Translations under genes and position numbers: made by a program
Source: Methanococcoides sp. AM1
GTDB lineage: Archaea > Halobacteriota > Methanosarcinia > Methanosarcinales > Methanosarcinaceae
DNA: 64,000 nucleotides
Direction: 5' to 3'
NCBI RefSeq assembly: GCF_900774055.1
Contig: NZ_CAAGSW010000005.1
Location: forward strand, 62,001 to 126,000
Notes under the pieces: generated by a model
What the model saw: the letters and a program-made list of their open reading frames with translations, nothing else
Database searches by the model: none
What the model was told of the DNA's origin: nothing
Shown: one piece after another, positions 34,611-42,755 of the stretch
How the letters are laid out: each line of letters opens with the position of its first letter
Numbering within the stretch: the first letter of the stretch is position 1

Positions 34611-36563
34611 TTAGGAGTGTATGACATTGTCAACCTCCTCCTTGACTAAGCGAATGACTTTCGTAGTTTTGTTGTTCCTCTTACGAGCGTAATCCTTGCG
34701 GCCTTTATTACAAAGGATCAAACCCATCTTCTCCCAGTCGTCCTTCACTCGTTTTGGATCATACCCCGCAATCTTCAGAGCTTTGTTTAGTGAACTCGGG
34801 ATGATATCAAGATATATCTCATCTATCCACCCATAGAAGTCTGTGGGTCTGCTTGATGGGATGTAATCCTGGTCTTTGAAACAGAGTCTCTTGATTTCCA
34901 TCCAATCCATGATTTCGTTGAGTGCCCTGACAGAATAGTTCTCTATAGGCTCACTTTCAACACACTCATAGAAGTACTGATCAACCACATCGCAAGGATC
35001 CACAGGCTCTATACCAATCTCTTTGAAGACTTCTTCCAGTAGCATCCCTGCAACGAGAAGGATAGCAAAACTGTCTGCCATCCTGTCACCAGTGTTGGTG
35101 CCGGTATTCGCATACCTCTTCACCCCGTCACTGTACATCTCAGTAAGTCTATCCATATGTTCGAACAGTTTCCGGAAATACGGTTCTGCGAGATGTCCGT
35201 AGTTCTTTCGAACCGCTTCACGCATCTTCTTGATGGCTTCCCCTGTATTCGCACCAAGTGAACCAGTGATACCTATCACCCGTACCATCTGGCCAGTGAA
35301 ACCTGTAGCACTCGTAATTGATTTCTCGCCGGTAGTAAGTGCTACCGTCTTCCAGGTCCCCGTCTCTCGCAATCCCCCATCCTTCTTGCCACGCATTCGA
35401 CCCTGGCCATTGGATACCATATACACAATAGCCTGCAGAACATCCTCATTTTGCTGTGTGCCGGTTTCATCCATGTATAACGGCAGATCTGTCAACATCT
35501 CCGCAAGGACCTCTGCAGCTGTCTTGGTAGTATCACCGTTGAACCGCATCTCTTCCGGGTCTCCGAATACTGAATATGCAGCGTCGAAGCCGGCAGTCTT
35601 ACCTGTGGAAGATTCGCCCCAATGATCTACAAAAAAGGATTGACCACCAAGTAAGCGGAGTAATGGTGCAGCAAGTACTGAATAAAATTTGAATCGTAGT
35701 TGTGGTATGTGAATGAGTGGTTCGATTCCCTCTACCCATCCGGCAAGTGTACCAGCTGTATGTAGACCCTTGTGTGCTTCACAACTTAGCGAAACGATAT
35801 CAATTGTGTCACCATCCCGAAATGCGCTTTTACCAAACGCAAATAGGGTGTTGTCACACTTCCAACCATTTTTCGCGGTCACTATCCTTCTTTCGAATCT
35901 GGTAGAATTTGTTGCCAGGCATGCACTCAGGTACTCATTCATGGTCGAGGAATTCTTCTCGATGAGATTCAGGCCTTTACTGGCAAGCTCCATTATTCCA
36001 CGACGACTCAAAGCATCTTTTTGTGAGATCCACTCAACATGCTCTTCATTGAACATATTCGAGAAGTTGATCTCGAGCCAGTATCCACCATCATCAATGT
36101 TTGTTCCAATTGAAGTGATGATCGCCGGAGTTAAGCAGAAAGGAATTTCACGATATGTATCAGACTTCTTGTCATAGTGCACTTCGTTAATCGCACTGTT
36201 ACCAATTGAATAATTTGTAGGCACGTAGAAGCCTTTCCACATTCCTCCAATTTGATCAGTATTGAAGTACCAGGACTGTTTCTTGAGCTTGTCGAATACG
36301 CCGTTGAGACACATACCCAATTCGAATCGTTCAAGTGGCGAACAATCAGCAATCATTTCTTTAATGTCATTCTGGATATCTGCATCTAAGTATCCGTTTT
36401 TGAATGCATATACCTCGCTTTTCCGACCTTTGGGGAGATTGTCCTTGCTACTGACGAGAGATTCGTAGTAGCATTCGATGTTGTTTCCAGCAGGTTGAAA
36501 CACTATCTTGCCATGATCTACATTGTTTAGACTGCACAATTTATGTTCGAATATATCGGTCAC
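34611..36563 (-). CDS. DUF927-type replicative helicase
   Basis: 650 residues. The P-loop is FVDHWGESSTGKTAGFDAAY (read with GESSTGKT near residue 308), followed by LPLYMDETGTQQNED as the acidic Walker B-like motif, and SNGQGRMRGKKDGGLRETGT. This pattern belongs to the DUF927 superfamily of virus and plasmid helicases. A D5-like function in origin opening is likely. Its 3' end touches the iteron cluster, and its start overlaps the nuclease gene by four bases. Confidence 0.88.
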   Translation of the reverse strand: MTDIFEHKLCSLNNVDHGKIVFQPAGNNIECYYESLVSSKDNLPKGRKSEVYAFKNGYLDADIQNDIKEMIADCSPLERFELGMCLNGVFDKLKKQSWYFNTDQIGGMWKGFYVPTNYSIGNSAINEVHYDKKSDTYREIPFCLTPAIITSIGTNIDDGGYWLEINFSNMFNEEHVEWISQKDALSRRGIMELASKGLNLIEKNSSTMNEYLSACLATNSTRFERRIVTAKNGWKCDNTLFAFGKSAFRDGDTIDIVSLSCEAHKGLHTAGTLAGWVEGIEPLIHIPQLRFKFYSVLAAPLLRLLGGQSFFVDHWGESSTGKTAGFDAAYSVFGDPEEMRFNGDTTKTAAEVLAEMLTDLPLYMDETGTQQNEDVLQAIVYMVSNGQGRMRGKKDGGLRETGTWKTVALTTGEKSITSATGFTGQMVRVIGITGSLGANTGEAIKKMREAVRKNYGHLAEPYFRKLFEHMDRLTEMYSDGVKRYANTGTNTGDRMADSFAILLVAGMLLEEVFKEIGIEPVDPCDVVDQYFYECVESEPIENYSVRALNEIMDWMEIKRLCFKDQDYIPSSRPTDFYGWIDEIYLDIIPSSLNKALKIAGYDPKRVKDDWEKMGLILCNKGRKDYARKRNNKTTKVIRLVKEEVDNVIHS

Positions 36564-37417
36564 GCAAGTACCTCGCTCATCGTACTCGGCTCACATTTTG
36601 GCAGATCAAGACCGACAATCACCTTGTCGTAATTGCCAATCACCCACTGCTTGACGAGTCCGGAATACACCCTTGCAGCTTCCTCTCGTGATCCTGTAAA
36701 ATACACAGATACTCCAGATCTCACATAGAGGCTGTTGATGGTCTCACGTTTCGAATTTCTCAACCCTTCGATTTGTGCAGGTGTGCGTGGCTTCTCATCA
36801 TAGTGCTGGCATTCCTTCCCGCCCTTCAACTTAACAATAGTTTCAGTAGTCGGACAGTATCCGACCTCTTTGCTACTTTTGTGATAGGACTGACAGAATT
36901 TGCACATTTGTGGACGGTCCGGTAGGAAGTCCAGGAACTCCTCGAGTGTGCATTCTGCAACAATGATCATTTTCTCAAATCGAGGATCTCTTTCAAAGCG
37001 TTCGATCTCGCGGTAGAACCTGTCCCTGTTATCGCTCATTAGAGTGCCGTGGAGGTCACACGCAGTAATGGTTCCATCTTTCCTACGAGTGCACCCTTTA
37101 CGTTCAACAAGAAGACCACCGAACCTTTCTGATAATCTTCCAGGACCATCTACAAGGAATTGATAATCACCCACCTGATCGTGGCCCACATCTTTCTTCA
37201 AAAGCATGGGATGAGTTTTCATCCCAAGTTCTTCTGAGGTCCAGGGCGTTTGCTCATTATTGGCTACAAAGACTGTGATATTGAGTCTATCATACCATCC
37301 GTGCAGTTGACCCCTGAGTCTATTTTTCAGACGAGCAACGACTTCGGTGCCGTCATACTCTTTGATGTTGTGATGAAGCTGAATGATCTCCTGCTCGTAG
37401 TCCTGGCGAGATTTCAT
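36560..37417 (-). CDS. ERCC4-type nuclease
   Basis: 285 residues. GDYQFLVDGPGRLSERFGGL, LVERKGCTRRKDGTITACDL and RDRFYREIERFERDPRFEKM give the XPF/ERCC4 pattern GDY..ERK..D with the following conserved helix. A Cys/His set (CKFCQSYH; CPTT; CQH) adds a probable zinc site. It overlaps the helicase gene and is preceded by GGAGGT. A role in processing branched DNA during viral replication or recombination is likely. Confidence 0.85.
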   Translation of the reverse strand: MKSRQDYEQEIIQLHHNIKEYDGTEVVARLKNRLRGQLHGWYDRLNITVFVANNEQTPWTSEELGMKTHPMLLKKDVGHDQVGDYQFLVDGPGRLSERFGGLLVERKGCTRRKDGTITACDLHGTLMSDNRDRFYREIERFERDPRFEKMIIVAECTLEEFLDFLPDRPQMCKFCQSYHKSSKEVGYCPTTETIVKLKGGKECQHYDEKPRTPAQIEGLRNSKRETINSLYVRSGVSVYFTGSREEAARVYSGLVKQWVIGNYDKVIVGLDLPKCEPSTMSEVLA

Positions 37418-37665
37418 TTCTTACTACCTCCCAGCTTGAACTTGTGTCCTCGGAACTGCTGTTTCCACATCGATGTGAAAAACACTGGAGCAACTGCTGG
37501 GGGTGTAATAGGAGGATAACACTTTGCAGGAAGTCCTCGGTCTAGAATCATGTTCAAGTCAGTGAATACGAAAGTGCCGGAGTAAATACAACTGCATTCT
37601 GTAGAAGATGGTTGGAACTCGACATACTCAATCCACGTTGATGAGGAACTGCTTGTAGAAACCAA
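37414..37665 (-). CDS. 83-aa early protein, unknown
   Basis: TTG start at 37665 directly after the preceding stop, with GGGAGGT seven bases upstream. Its stop overlaps the nuclease start (ATGA). Sequence opens with a serine run (STSSSSSTWIEYVEFQ) and contains PAKCYPPITPPAVAPVFF. The tight coupling on both sides supports a real gene. No function is visible. Confidence 0.6.
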   Translation of the reverse strand: MVSTSSSSSTWIEYVEFQPSSTECSCIYSGTFVFTDLNMILDRGLPAKCYPPITPPAVAPVFFTSMWKQQFRGHKFKLGGSKK

Positions 37666-37767
37666 TCACATACCTCCCTCGCAATACATCCACACAGAGA
37701 TCATCACATACATCATGGCTACCGCTGCCATTGCAGAAGCTACAAGCATCTTGTCAAGCGTGCTCAC
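37666..37767 (-). CDS. 33-aa membrane micro-protein
   Basis: GTG 37767 overlaps the previous stop (GTGA). It reads MSTLDKMLVASAMAAVAMMY and then VMISVWMYCEGGM, one predicted membrane helix. It is followed without a gap by the next gene. Position in a chain of overlapping genes is the main support. Confidence 0.55.
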   Translation of the reverse strand: MSTLDKMLVASAMAAVAMMYVMISVWMYCEGGM

Positions 37768-38108
37768 CTCACCACCTCTTCGAGAATGGAAATGGCATAA
37801 CTTACTCCCTTGGCGTAATTTCTTGCTGCATCAAGTTGATACATATCACAGTTGCGACCATGGATTCGCATGTCGGCTTCCTTTTCCAATTGACGACGGC
37901 GTAATTTCTGTATTACGTCTTGTATCGCATCATCGGATTTCACGAAACTTCCAATAAACTCATCATACCTACACTTCCCCGCATCAGGTGTACCACTCAG
38001 GTGATTGTACGTACATTCGATACATCCTGCTTCATGCAAGGCAAGACATTCGTCCCGGTTCTGTGGAGTCTTTGTTGCAATCGGTTGCCCGTTGATGGTT
38101 ACTACCAT
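37764..38108 (-). CDS. 114-aa early protein with Cys motif
   Basis: Start at ATG 38108, preceded by GGAGGT; the frame is open further upstream but that part overlaps another gene. Sequence opens MVVTINGQPIATKTPQNRDE; CIECTYNH and KCRYDEF hold cysteines, followed by a charged helix (IQKLRRRQLEKEADMRIHG). Unknown family. Confidence 0.65.
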   Translation of the reverse strand: MVVTINGQPIATKTPQNRDECLALHEAGCIECTYNHLSGTPDAGKCRYDEFIGSFVKSDDAIQDVIQKLRRRQLEKEADMRIHGRNCDMYQLDAARNYAKGVSYAISILEEVVR

Positions 38109-38206
38109 TATGGAACCTCCACTCCGCACATTCGATACATCGACTGCCAAGAGCAACCTTCGTCATCAGGATCTTCGAAGGAGTAGAGAGGATGAAGTGG
38201 TTTCAT
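38108..38206 (-). CDS. 32-aa micro-protein
   Basis: ATG 38206 overlaps the previous stop (ATGA), and its TAA overlaps the next ATG (TAATG). It reads MKPLHPLYSFEDPDDEGCSW and ends MCGVEVP. Supported only by the double overlap within the operon. Confidence 0.5.
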   Translation of the reverse strand: MKPLHPLYSFEDPDDEGCSWQSMYRMCGVEVP

Positions 38207-38436
38207 AACGTCCCCTCCTCAACCATCTCGCGTTTAATCCGATCGACCCTTTCACTACTGATGTGGACCTGCTTGACAATCTGCGTCTTTGACTCACCGA
38301 CTTTGATCATTTGACGAGCCTTGTCAATTTTCCACGAAGGTGTGCGTCTCTTGCGATCGCCTTCTACCAACCGTTTACTGCTCTTGAGATGAGCATTCCA
38401 CCGGTCAGCTTCTTCCTGGGTGAGTTGTAGACTCAT
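38203..38436 (-). CDS. helix-turn-helix protein, paralogue 2
   Basis: 77 residues from ATG 38436 (overlaps the previous stop). It opens MSLQLTQEEADRWNAHLKSS and has a helix-turn-helix in KARQMIKVGESKTQIVKQVH followed by SSERVDRIKREM. The N-terminus matches the neighbouring gene (LTxEEADR), so the two are likely tandem duplicates. A DNA-binding regulator of the early region is probable. Confidence 0.7.
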   Translation of the reverse strand: MSLQLTQEEADRWNAHLKSSKRLVEGDRKRRTPSWKIDKARQMIKVGESKTQIVKQVHISSERVDRIKREMVEEGTL

Positions 38437-38684
38437 GCCATCACCTCGTCCCATGGTCGAATGACGTTGATCTTGCCGGCTACAAATTTCTTCCAGTATC
38501 GCTGTACAGTTGTTTGGCTAATCCCAGTTGCATCCATCAAATCTTTCTGTGTGTATTCTGGATGCTCAGAATGGATTGAATGAATCTTCTTGAGTCTCAA
38601 GTGGTGGTTGAGCTGCCTCGTGTTGTTTGAAGCACGTATAATGTTCACGCGATCTGCTTCTTCAGGAGTGAGGGGGAGTGCCAT
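38433..38684 (-). CDS. helix-turn-helix protein, paralogue 1
   Basis: 83 residues: MALPLTPEEADRVNIIRASN, then SEHPEYTQKDLMDATGISQT and TVQRYWKKF, a resolvase-like helix-turn-helix. It shares the LTPEEADR start with the adjacent gene. Probably a DNA-binding protein. Confidence 0.7.
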   Translation of the reverse strand: MALPLTPEEADRVNIIRASNNTRQLNHHLRLKKIHSIHSEHPEYTQKDLMDATGISQTTVQRYWKKFVAGKINVIRPWDEVMA

Positions 38685-38688
38685 TTAG

Positions 38689-39531
38689 TCACGCCTCCTC
38701 ATTGCTACCAATCTGCCCCACCAAAAATGCCGCCACGGTCTTATTCAAAGCAGTTCGAGTCTTAGCCACATTGGACAGACCTTTGGTGATTTGATCAAGC
38801 TCGCGTTTTCTGTCAGCTTGGTCCATGTCGGCAAGAGTGTAGATGATATCCCAGGAATACTTACCAACGTTTGAACCACTGTATAGAAGCTCAATTGCTT
38901 CTCCGTCATCGTAGTAGTCCACTGGGGTATTAGGAATTCGTACGAACTTAGGTTCACTTTTAGATACACTTTCTGACTCTTCGGCAGGTTCCTCCGGAAC
39001 TACCAGTGTCACGTCGTAGCCTATGGATTCCTGAGTCGGTGTATCTTCTTCGGGCATATCCTCAATTGCTTCCTTGGAAGCCTCAGCCCTGCAATTCGGG
39101 CATAAGGAAGTGGTATGATCCAGATAAATATTGGAGTACAACATATTGCACGTCGGGCATCGAATACATTCATCATCAGGATCAATGCCGCGTGGCATGG
39201 TTGGATTGAAAGGGGTCATCGGGATATCTTCAATCAATCTAGCTTTGATATCTTCACGGATCTCTTCCCGAGTCGGGACAACATCCTGTTTCGTAGAGAA
39301 CGTGGATGCAGACTCACTGCCATAATGCTGGTCAACAAATTCCTGAACGGCAGGTGCGATGTTGGGAAGGATCTCCCCTAGGCATCCTTGACCCCCTGGG
39401 CCGATGTTTTCGTGTCCAGTGGAAACAGTGGGGTTTTCTTTCTCAGCACCACTCATAATCTTGCACATAGACTCAAGCGTTGTGAGCAGGCGTTCGTCTG
39501 CTTTTATGTGGATTGTTAGCTCAAAGCTCAC
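38689..39531 (-). CDS. zinc-ribbon early protein with acidic linker
   Basis: 280 residues from GTG 39531, which overlaps the stop of the micro-ORF upstream and follows GGGGTGG; the frame is open to 39570. N-terminal SFELTIHIKADERLLTTLES, then a zinc ribbon CIRCPTCNMLYSN...CPNC, an acidic linker (EDMPEEDTPTQES; EEPAEESESVSK) and a helical C-terminus (KTRTALNKTVAAFLVGQIGS). It could be a single-strand DNA or replication accessory protein, but no family match is certain. Confidence 0.7.
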   Translation of the reverse strand: MSFELTIHIKADERLLTTLESMCKIMSGAEKENPTVSTGHENIGPGGQGCLGEILPNIAPAVQEFVDQHYGSESASTFSTKQDVVPTREEIREDIKARLIEDIPMTPFNPTMPRGIDPDDECIRCPTCNMLYSNIYLDHTTSLCPNCRAEASKEAIEDMPEEDTPTQESIGYDVTLVVPEEPAEESESVSKSEPKFVRIPNTPVDYYDDGEAIELLYSGSNVGKYSWDIIYTLADMDQADRKRELDQITKGLSNVAKTRTALNKTVAAFLVGQIGSNEEA

Positions 39532-39608
39532 CAATACCACCCCTTCAGGAGCCACAATGCATGCATCCATTCGCGTTGGAGTGTTTGGATAGAGATGTTA
39601 CTCTGCAT
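39528..39608 (-). CDS. 26-aa micro-ORF linking two genes
   Basis: ATG 39608 overlaps the previous stop (TGATG), and its stop overlaps the next gene's GTG start. It reads MQSNISIQTLQREWMHALWL and ends LKGWYW. It could be a real micro-protein or a coupling device that carries ribosomes to the next start. Confidence 0.35.
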   Translation of the reverse strand: MQSNISIQTLQREWMHALWLLKGWYW

Positions 39609-39772
39609 CATACAATCCGCCTCCATTCTGCACAGCGATCTTCTTCCGGAACACAGCACTTGACTGGAACCTTATCGTCAGACAATGAGATCATGCATGG
39701 GATGTACACAGAATCACCATCCCATTCAAGACAAGCATCGCATATCCATCGGATTGCTTTGTCTCCTGACAT
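39608..39772 (-). CDS. 54-aa Cys-rich protein
   Basis: ATG 39772 follows the previous stop without a gap. It has WICDACLEWDGD, PCMIS, KCCVPEEDRCAEW: six cysteines suited to a small zinc site. Its end is coupled to the next ORF (TGATG). Function unknown. Confidence 0.6.
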   Translation of the reverse strand: MSGDKAIRWICDACLEWDGDSVYIPCMISLSDDKVPVKCCVPEEDRCAEWRRIV

Positions 39773-39967
39773 TCACACCACCACCTTGTCGACCTTACCG
39801 GTCTCATATTCATCTTCAGGAACGGTAGTGTAATGAACCGCTGGCTCACCGGTTACATCAGATTTACAATCTGGACGAGCTTCAATCATATCTTTGAATG
39901 ATGGGTAATGCTCGTCTTCATGAAGGCGAGTTTTTGGAATATAGACACGTCCTTTTAGCTTGGCCAT
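39773..39967 (-). CDS. 64-aa early protein
   Basis: ATG 39967 (MAKLKGRVYIPKTRLHEDEH) with AAGGGGG upstream in the end of the preceding gene. C-terminus YETGKVDKVVV. Beta-prone and charged. Unknown. Confidence 0.6.
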   Translation of the reverse strand: MAKLKGRVYIPKTRLHEDEHYPSFKDMIEARPDCKSDVTGEPAVHYTTVPEDEYETGKVDKVVV

Positions 39968-39971
39968 GCTA

Positions 39972-40199
39972 TCAGTCCCCCTTGTGATACTCATCGAGCG
40001 TTCGATTCACAAGACTCAGATCTATGTTTCTCTGTTCACCGTATTGCATCGGGACAATGTTCTCAATCTCGCTTTTCAACTCAGACTTGATCGTGAGCTT
40101 GACATCGACAAATTCCGATCCGCCTTCCATCTCAATCTTGTAGACGGTCTTGTCCTCAGTCTCGACCCCATGGTCGACCTTCTTGACTTTGAGCAACAT
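39972..40199 (-). CDS. 75-aa early protein
   Basis: ATG 40199 overlaps the previous stop (TGATG). It reads MLLKVKKVDHGVETEDKTVY with beta strands and a C-terminal LVNRTLDEYHKGD. No motif recognised. Confidence 0.6.
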   Translation of the reverse strand: MLLKVKKVDHGVETEDKTVYKIEMEGGSEFVDVKLTIKSELKSEIENIVPMQYGEQRNIDLSLVNRTLDEYHKGD

Positions 40200-40363
40200 C
40201 AGGCATCACACTCCTTGACAGCTGCCATGTTGCCCGGAATCTTTCCGGTGATGTCGCAAACCTTGATGAAACGGTCACCTGCAACAGTGTCTATCTTCTT
40301 GCTGATGAGATGTGGACAACCGCGAGCTCTGCAATTAGTGACGGATGGTTGAAAGTCTAACAT
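40199..40363 (-). CDS. 54-aa four-Cys protein
   Basis: ATG 40363 overlaps the previous stop (TGATG). It carries CRARGCPH near residue 11, then FIKVCDITGKIPGNM and KECDA. The C...C...C..GK.P pattern resembles widespread small zinc proteins of archaea and their viruses. Function unknown. Confidence 0.65.
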   Translation of the reverse strand: MLDFQPSVTNCRARGCPHLISKKIDTVAGDRFIKVCDITGKIPGNMAAVKECDA

Positions 40364-40818
40364 CACAAATCACCTCCCATAACCCGAACCATTGCACCGA
40401 AGTTATCACTTAGATCAAAGGTTGCACCGATCTGCTTCGCAATGTCCTCATGGAACTCATCAAGAACAGTTGCCTTATCTTCTTCAGTCTTCGCCAGCAG
40501 GAACCTTTCTTCGTACTTTGCGGCAATTGTAAGACATATCCCCATCTTCTCACATTCTTGTTTCAACCAGTCTATGTCTGAACACCGTGGATTATTCTCG
40601 TCTCCTGCATGCATACAATCAAAGCCATAGACCATTGAACCATCCTCATGCTCTTCGGCATATGTGATACCAATACCATCATATCCTTGCTCGGTCAACT
40701 CGCGTTTGGGGAATCTGACATAACCACAGTAGTGGCTGAATTGTTTATGTCTAACAATTGAATAGACAAGGTCCACATCGTTCCACTTGACCTCAGCTGC
40801 ATCTTCTGGATAGATCAT
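40363..40818 (-). CDS. 151-aa early protein, unknown
   Basis: MIYPEDAAEVKWNDVDLVYS, then HYCGYVRFPKRELTEQGYDG and DCMHAGDENNPRCSDIDWLK. It ends with a helical part and MVRVMGGDL. Related hypothetical proteins accompany recombination genes in tailed viruses, but I assign no function. It starts 2 bp after the bet stop. Confidence 0.65.
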   Translation of the reverse strand: MIYPEDAAEVKWNDVDLVYSIVRHKQFSHYCGYVRFPKRELTEQGYDGIGITYAEEHEDGSMVYGFDCMHAGDENNPRCSDIDWLKQECEKMGICLTIAAKYEERFLLAKTEEDKATVLDEFHEDIAKQIGATFDLSDNFGAMVRVMGGDL

Positions 40819-40820
40819 GC

Positions 40821-41732
40821 TTAGTCCCTCCTTGCCTGATCCATCTCAGCACTATCATAGCACCCACCGAGATCTGATGGGAATGCTTCTCTCAAGGTCT
40901 GAACAAGAGCCACTTTCCTGATCATCGTGGCAGGGATCTTTTTCCATGAGGACATCCCCGTATTGTATTCCGCCATGGATACTTCAGCGAAAAATGGAAC
41001 CCTACAATCCTTCCTGTAGACCTTGGCCCACCCGCCAATGATTTTATGACCAGTTTGAACCAGGGTGCCTTGTTGCCTCTCAGACACAAAACCATCATCG
41101 TCTGCGTTTCTGTACTCAGTCACAATTCCAGCTTCGAAGCCATCGAACATTGGGTTATCTTCTGCCTTCTTCATGAACGCATCCTTGCCAACAACAAGCG
41201 TGGCGGGTGCATTTTTGTACTTGATCAAATAGGCCTCTTTGATAAATGGATTCAACTTCCTGTGCTCACACAGCTGCAGGAACATGAAGATCTCTTCATC
41301 GGTGGCATCCTTGCAGAGGTACTGCCTGATGTTCTCAGATGTCAGGTCAGGATTAGGTGCAGTTACAATATTCTTATTAGGAATAGTGACTTCTTTTGTA
41401 GTGGAGGGTTCTTCCTGATTGCTACTTTGGTCGGTCGCGTCTGGAGTGCTCTCCCCACTGCCCGAATTATTAGACTCGTTATCGGATTCGGGCAGTTTAT
41501 TCTCATCGTTGTTAGATTCTGCGAGTTCAGCTACCTGGATTATCTGCTTCAGGAATTTGTCATCAGGATCTTCAGTGATGCGAATCTCGTTGATATACTT
41601 AAAAATCACCTGCTTGGGGAAGTCAACGCCGTATGTGACACCTTCGTGCTGCGTTCGCCATACGTTGTTCGCACCTTCCTTGAACCCCATGAATTTGATC
41701 TGTGCTCCTATTGATTCTGCTGTGAACGTCAT
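40821..41732 (-). CDS. bet: single-strand annealing recombinase, Bet/RecT type
   Basis: 303 residues. The C-terminal Bet core is unmistakable: CEHRKLNPFIKEAYLIKYKN, APATLVVGKDAFMKKAEDNP, GGWAKVYRKDCRVPFFAEVS and WKKIPATMIRKVALVQTLRE followed by AFPSDLGGCYD. The first 110 residues include a Ser/Asn/Glu linker. It anneals complementary single strands during viral recombination and probably works with the ERCC4 nuclease or another exonuclease of the element. Confidence 0.93.
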   Translation of the reverse strand: MTFTAESIGAQIKFMGFKEGANNVWRTQHEGVTYGVDFPKQVIFKYINEIRITEDPDDKFLKQIIQVAELAESNNDENKLPESDNESNNSGSGESTPDATDQSSNQEEPSTTKEVTIPNKNIVTAPNPDLTSENIRQYLCKDATDEEIFMFLQLCEHRKLNPFIKEAYLIKYKNAPATLVVGKDAFMKKAEDNPMFDGFEAGIVTEYRNADDDGFVSERQQGTLVQTGHKIIGGWAKVYRKDCRVPFFAEVSMAEYNTGMSSWKKIPATMIRKVALVQTLREAFPSDLGGCYDSAEMDQARRD

Positions 41733-41734
41733 AC

Positions 41735-42097
41735 TTACTCACCTGCCTTGACCATCGCTTTAGCTTCAACAATCGATTCTTTCCGGAACTGGAACAATTC
41801 ATCGTGACCTGCAGCCGCATAGCCTTCGAGTGCTTTGTTGTCCCAGGTATAGCGAGGATAGGACTTTCTGAATGTGACCTTGCCATGATCTCCCTTGAAG
41901 GATTCAGCATTCTCCAGAACAGCTGCTTCGACTCTCTCGGTGATCTCCTGAATCTTCAACACGAAAGGATCCATGATCTCGCGTATCTGTGACTCAAGTT
42001 CTTCTCTCTGTTCTTTCAAAGGACCGAGTGCCACCTGCATCTCTTGCTGAAGTGTCATGATCTCGGCAAGTTCCTGGTCAATTTCTTCTGAACTCAT
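41735..42097 (-). CDS. coiled-coil protein next to Bet (Gam-like position)
   Basis: 120 residues. A long N-terminal helix (DQELAEIMTLQQEMQVALGP; KEQREELESQIREIMDPFVL) is followed by GDHGKVTFRKSYPRYTWDNK and LFQFRKESIVEAKAMVKAGE. This shape is common in proteins beside phage recombinases, some of them Gam-like nuclease inhibitors. ATGA overlap with the gene upstream. The Gam function itself is not shown. Confidence 0.65.
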   Translation of the reverse strand: MSSEEIDQELAEIMTLQQEMQVALGPLKEQREELESQIREIMDPFVLKIQEITERVEAAVLENAESFKGDHGKVTFRKSYPRYTWDNKALEGYAAAGHDELFQFRKESIVEAKAMVKAGE

Positions 42098-42411
42098 GCT
42101 TCCACCTCGGCAGTTGTATAATCAAAAACAGTTATCTTAGCGCTACCAAGTGGCACAAAGTCGTACTTGTATACCTTCTCGGTGACTTCGATTACATGCT
42201 GCAGGTGAACAAGCATCCAGTGTGGGATAGCACCAGCAACAATTACACCAACCGGGCCACTGTAGCTATCTATTATACACTTCGCCTCGGCCAGCAGATA
42301 CTCTTTGTCGTCTTCGTCATAATCGATTCGTCCACCAGACCGTGACGATCCTCGACCTCTCAGGATCTTGTCCACGTCAACGGTCACTTCAACAATTCCT
42401 TTCTCTTTCAT
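42094..42411 (-). CDS. Csx3-like protein, possible ring nuclease
   Basis: 105 residues, the usual Csx3 length. GVIVAGAIPHWMLVHLQHVI followed by VYKYDFVPLGSAKITVF matches the Csx3 core pattern (G-V-V-I-S-G-x-G-P-x-W-L ... H ... Y-D-P-R-L-G-x-A-V-V). The family includes cyclic tetra-adenylate ring nucleases (Crn3). Here the His and the Asp of the active region are kept, but the Arg of the DPRLG motif is Val-Pro. In a virus it could weaken type III CRISPR signalling. The fold call is moderately secure; activity is inference. Confidence 0.55.
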   Translation of the reverse strand: MKEKGIVEVTVDVDKILRGRGSSRSGGRIDYDEDDKEYLLAEAKCIIDSYSGPVGVIVAGAIPHWMLVHLQHVIEVTEKVYKYDFVPLGSAKITVFDYTTAEVEA

Positions 42412-42608
42412 TGCTTACACTTCCTTGATTTACGGAGTTGTCCCTCACCATCCAGACCAAAGCCCCTCAGTCTGGATGATAAGGGAAGCCAAGCACCGGA
42501 ATCGAACCGGAACAGAGTCACCAGACATGGCAAAGTGCAGGCAGTTGGGGAGTGGGGGTGTAGTACAGGAATAGAACTGCCTGCAGTGGTCACGCTGAGC
42601 ATTGAAGC
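42412..42608 (-). other. structured spacer with inverted repeats and tRNA-like arm
   Basis: About 200 bp in the early operon. CATCCAGAC and GTCTGGATG form a hairpin near 42449-42478. TGCAGGCAGTT (42536-42546) pairs exactly with AACTGCCTGCA (42575-42585). On the minus strand CCGGTTCGATTCCGG (42497-42511) looks like a tRNA T-arm followed by an acceptor-like TGCTTGGC. A 64-codon frame (42408-42602) overlaps the next gene by ATGA but has an unlikely composition. A structured RNA or a tRNA-derived remnant is the better reading. Confidence 0.45.
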
Positions 42609-42755
42609 TCATGGAGTATTGCTACTCGCGACGTGACACGGTGTTTGAAGATCTTCGCGGACTGCCGTCCAGTTTATGTTTCCCTCACGGTCTGAGCATC
42701 TGCCGAGTACTCCCTGCTCGAACAGTAACCGTTTTTCAGCATCGGTAAATGTCAT
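42609..42755 (-). CDS. 48-aa early protein
   Basis: ATG 42755 overlaps the preceding stop (ATGA). It reads MTFTDAEKRLLFEQGVLGRC and continues DREGNINWTAVREDLQTPC. Likely real because of the overlap and protein-like content. Unknown function. Confidence 0.6.
   Translation of the reverse strand: MTFTDAEKRLLFEQGVLGRCSDREGNINWTAVREDLQTPCHVASSNTP

Noticed and set aside
42487-42600. A tRNA gene on the minus strand
   Set aside because: Only the T-arm and a short acceptor-like end are recognisable; there is no matching 5' acceptor, D-arm or anticodon arm at suitable spacing.
42408-42602. A 64-codon gene in the structured spacer
   Set aside because: It overlaps the next gene by ATGA, but its composition is unlike its neighbours and it spans the inverted repeats and T-arm; kept only as a remark.
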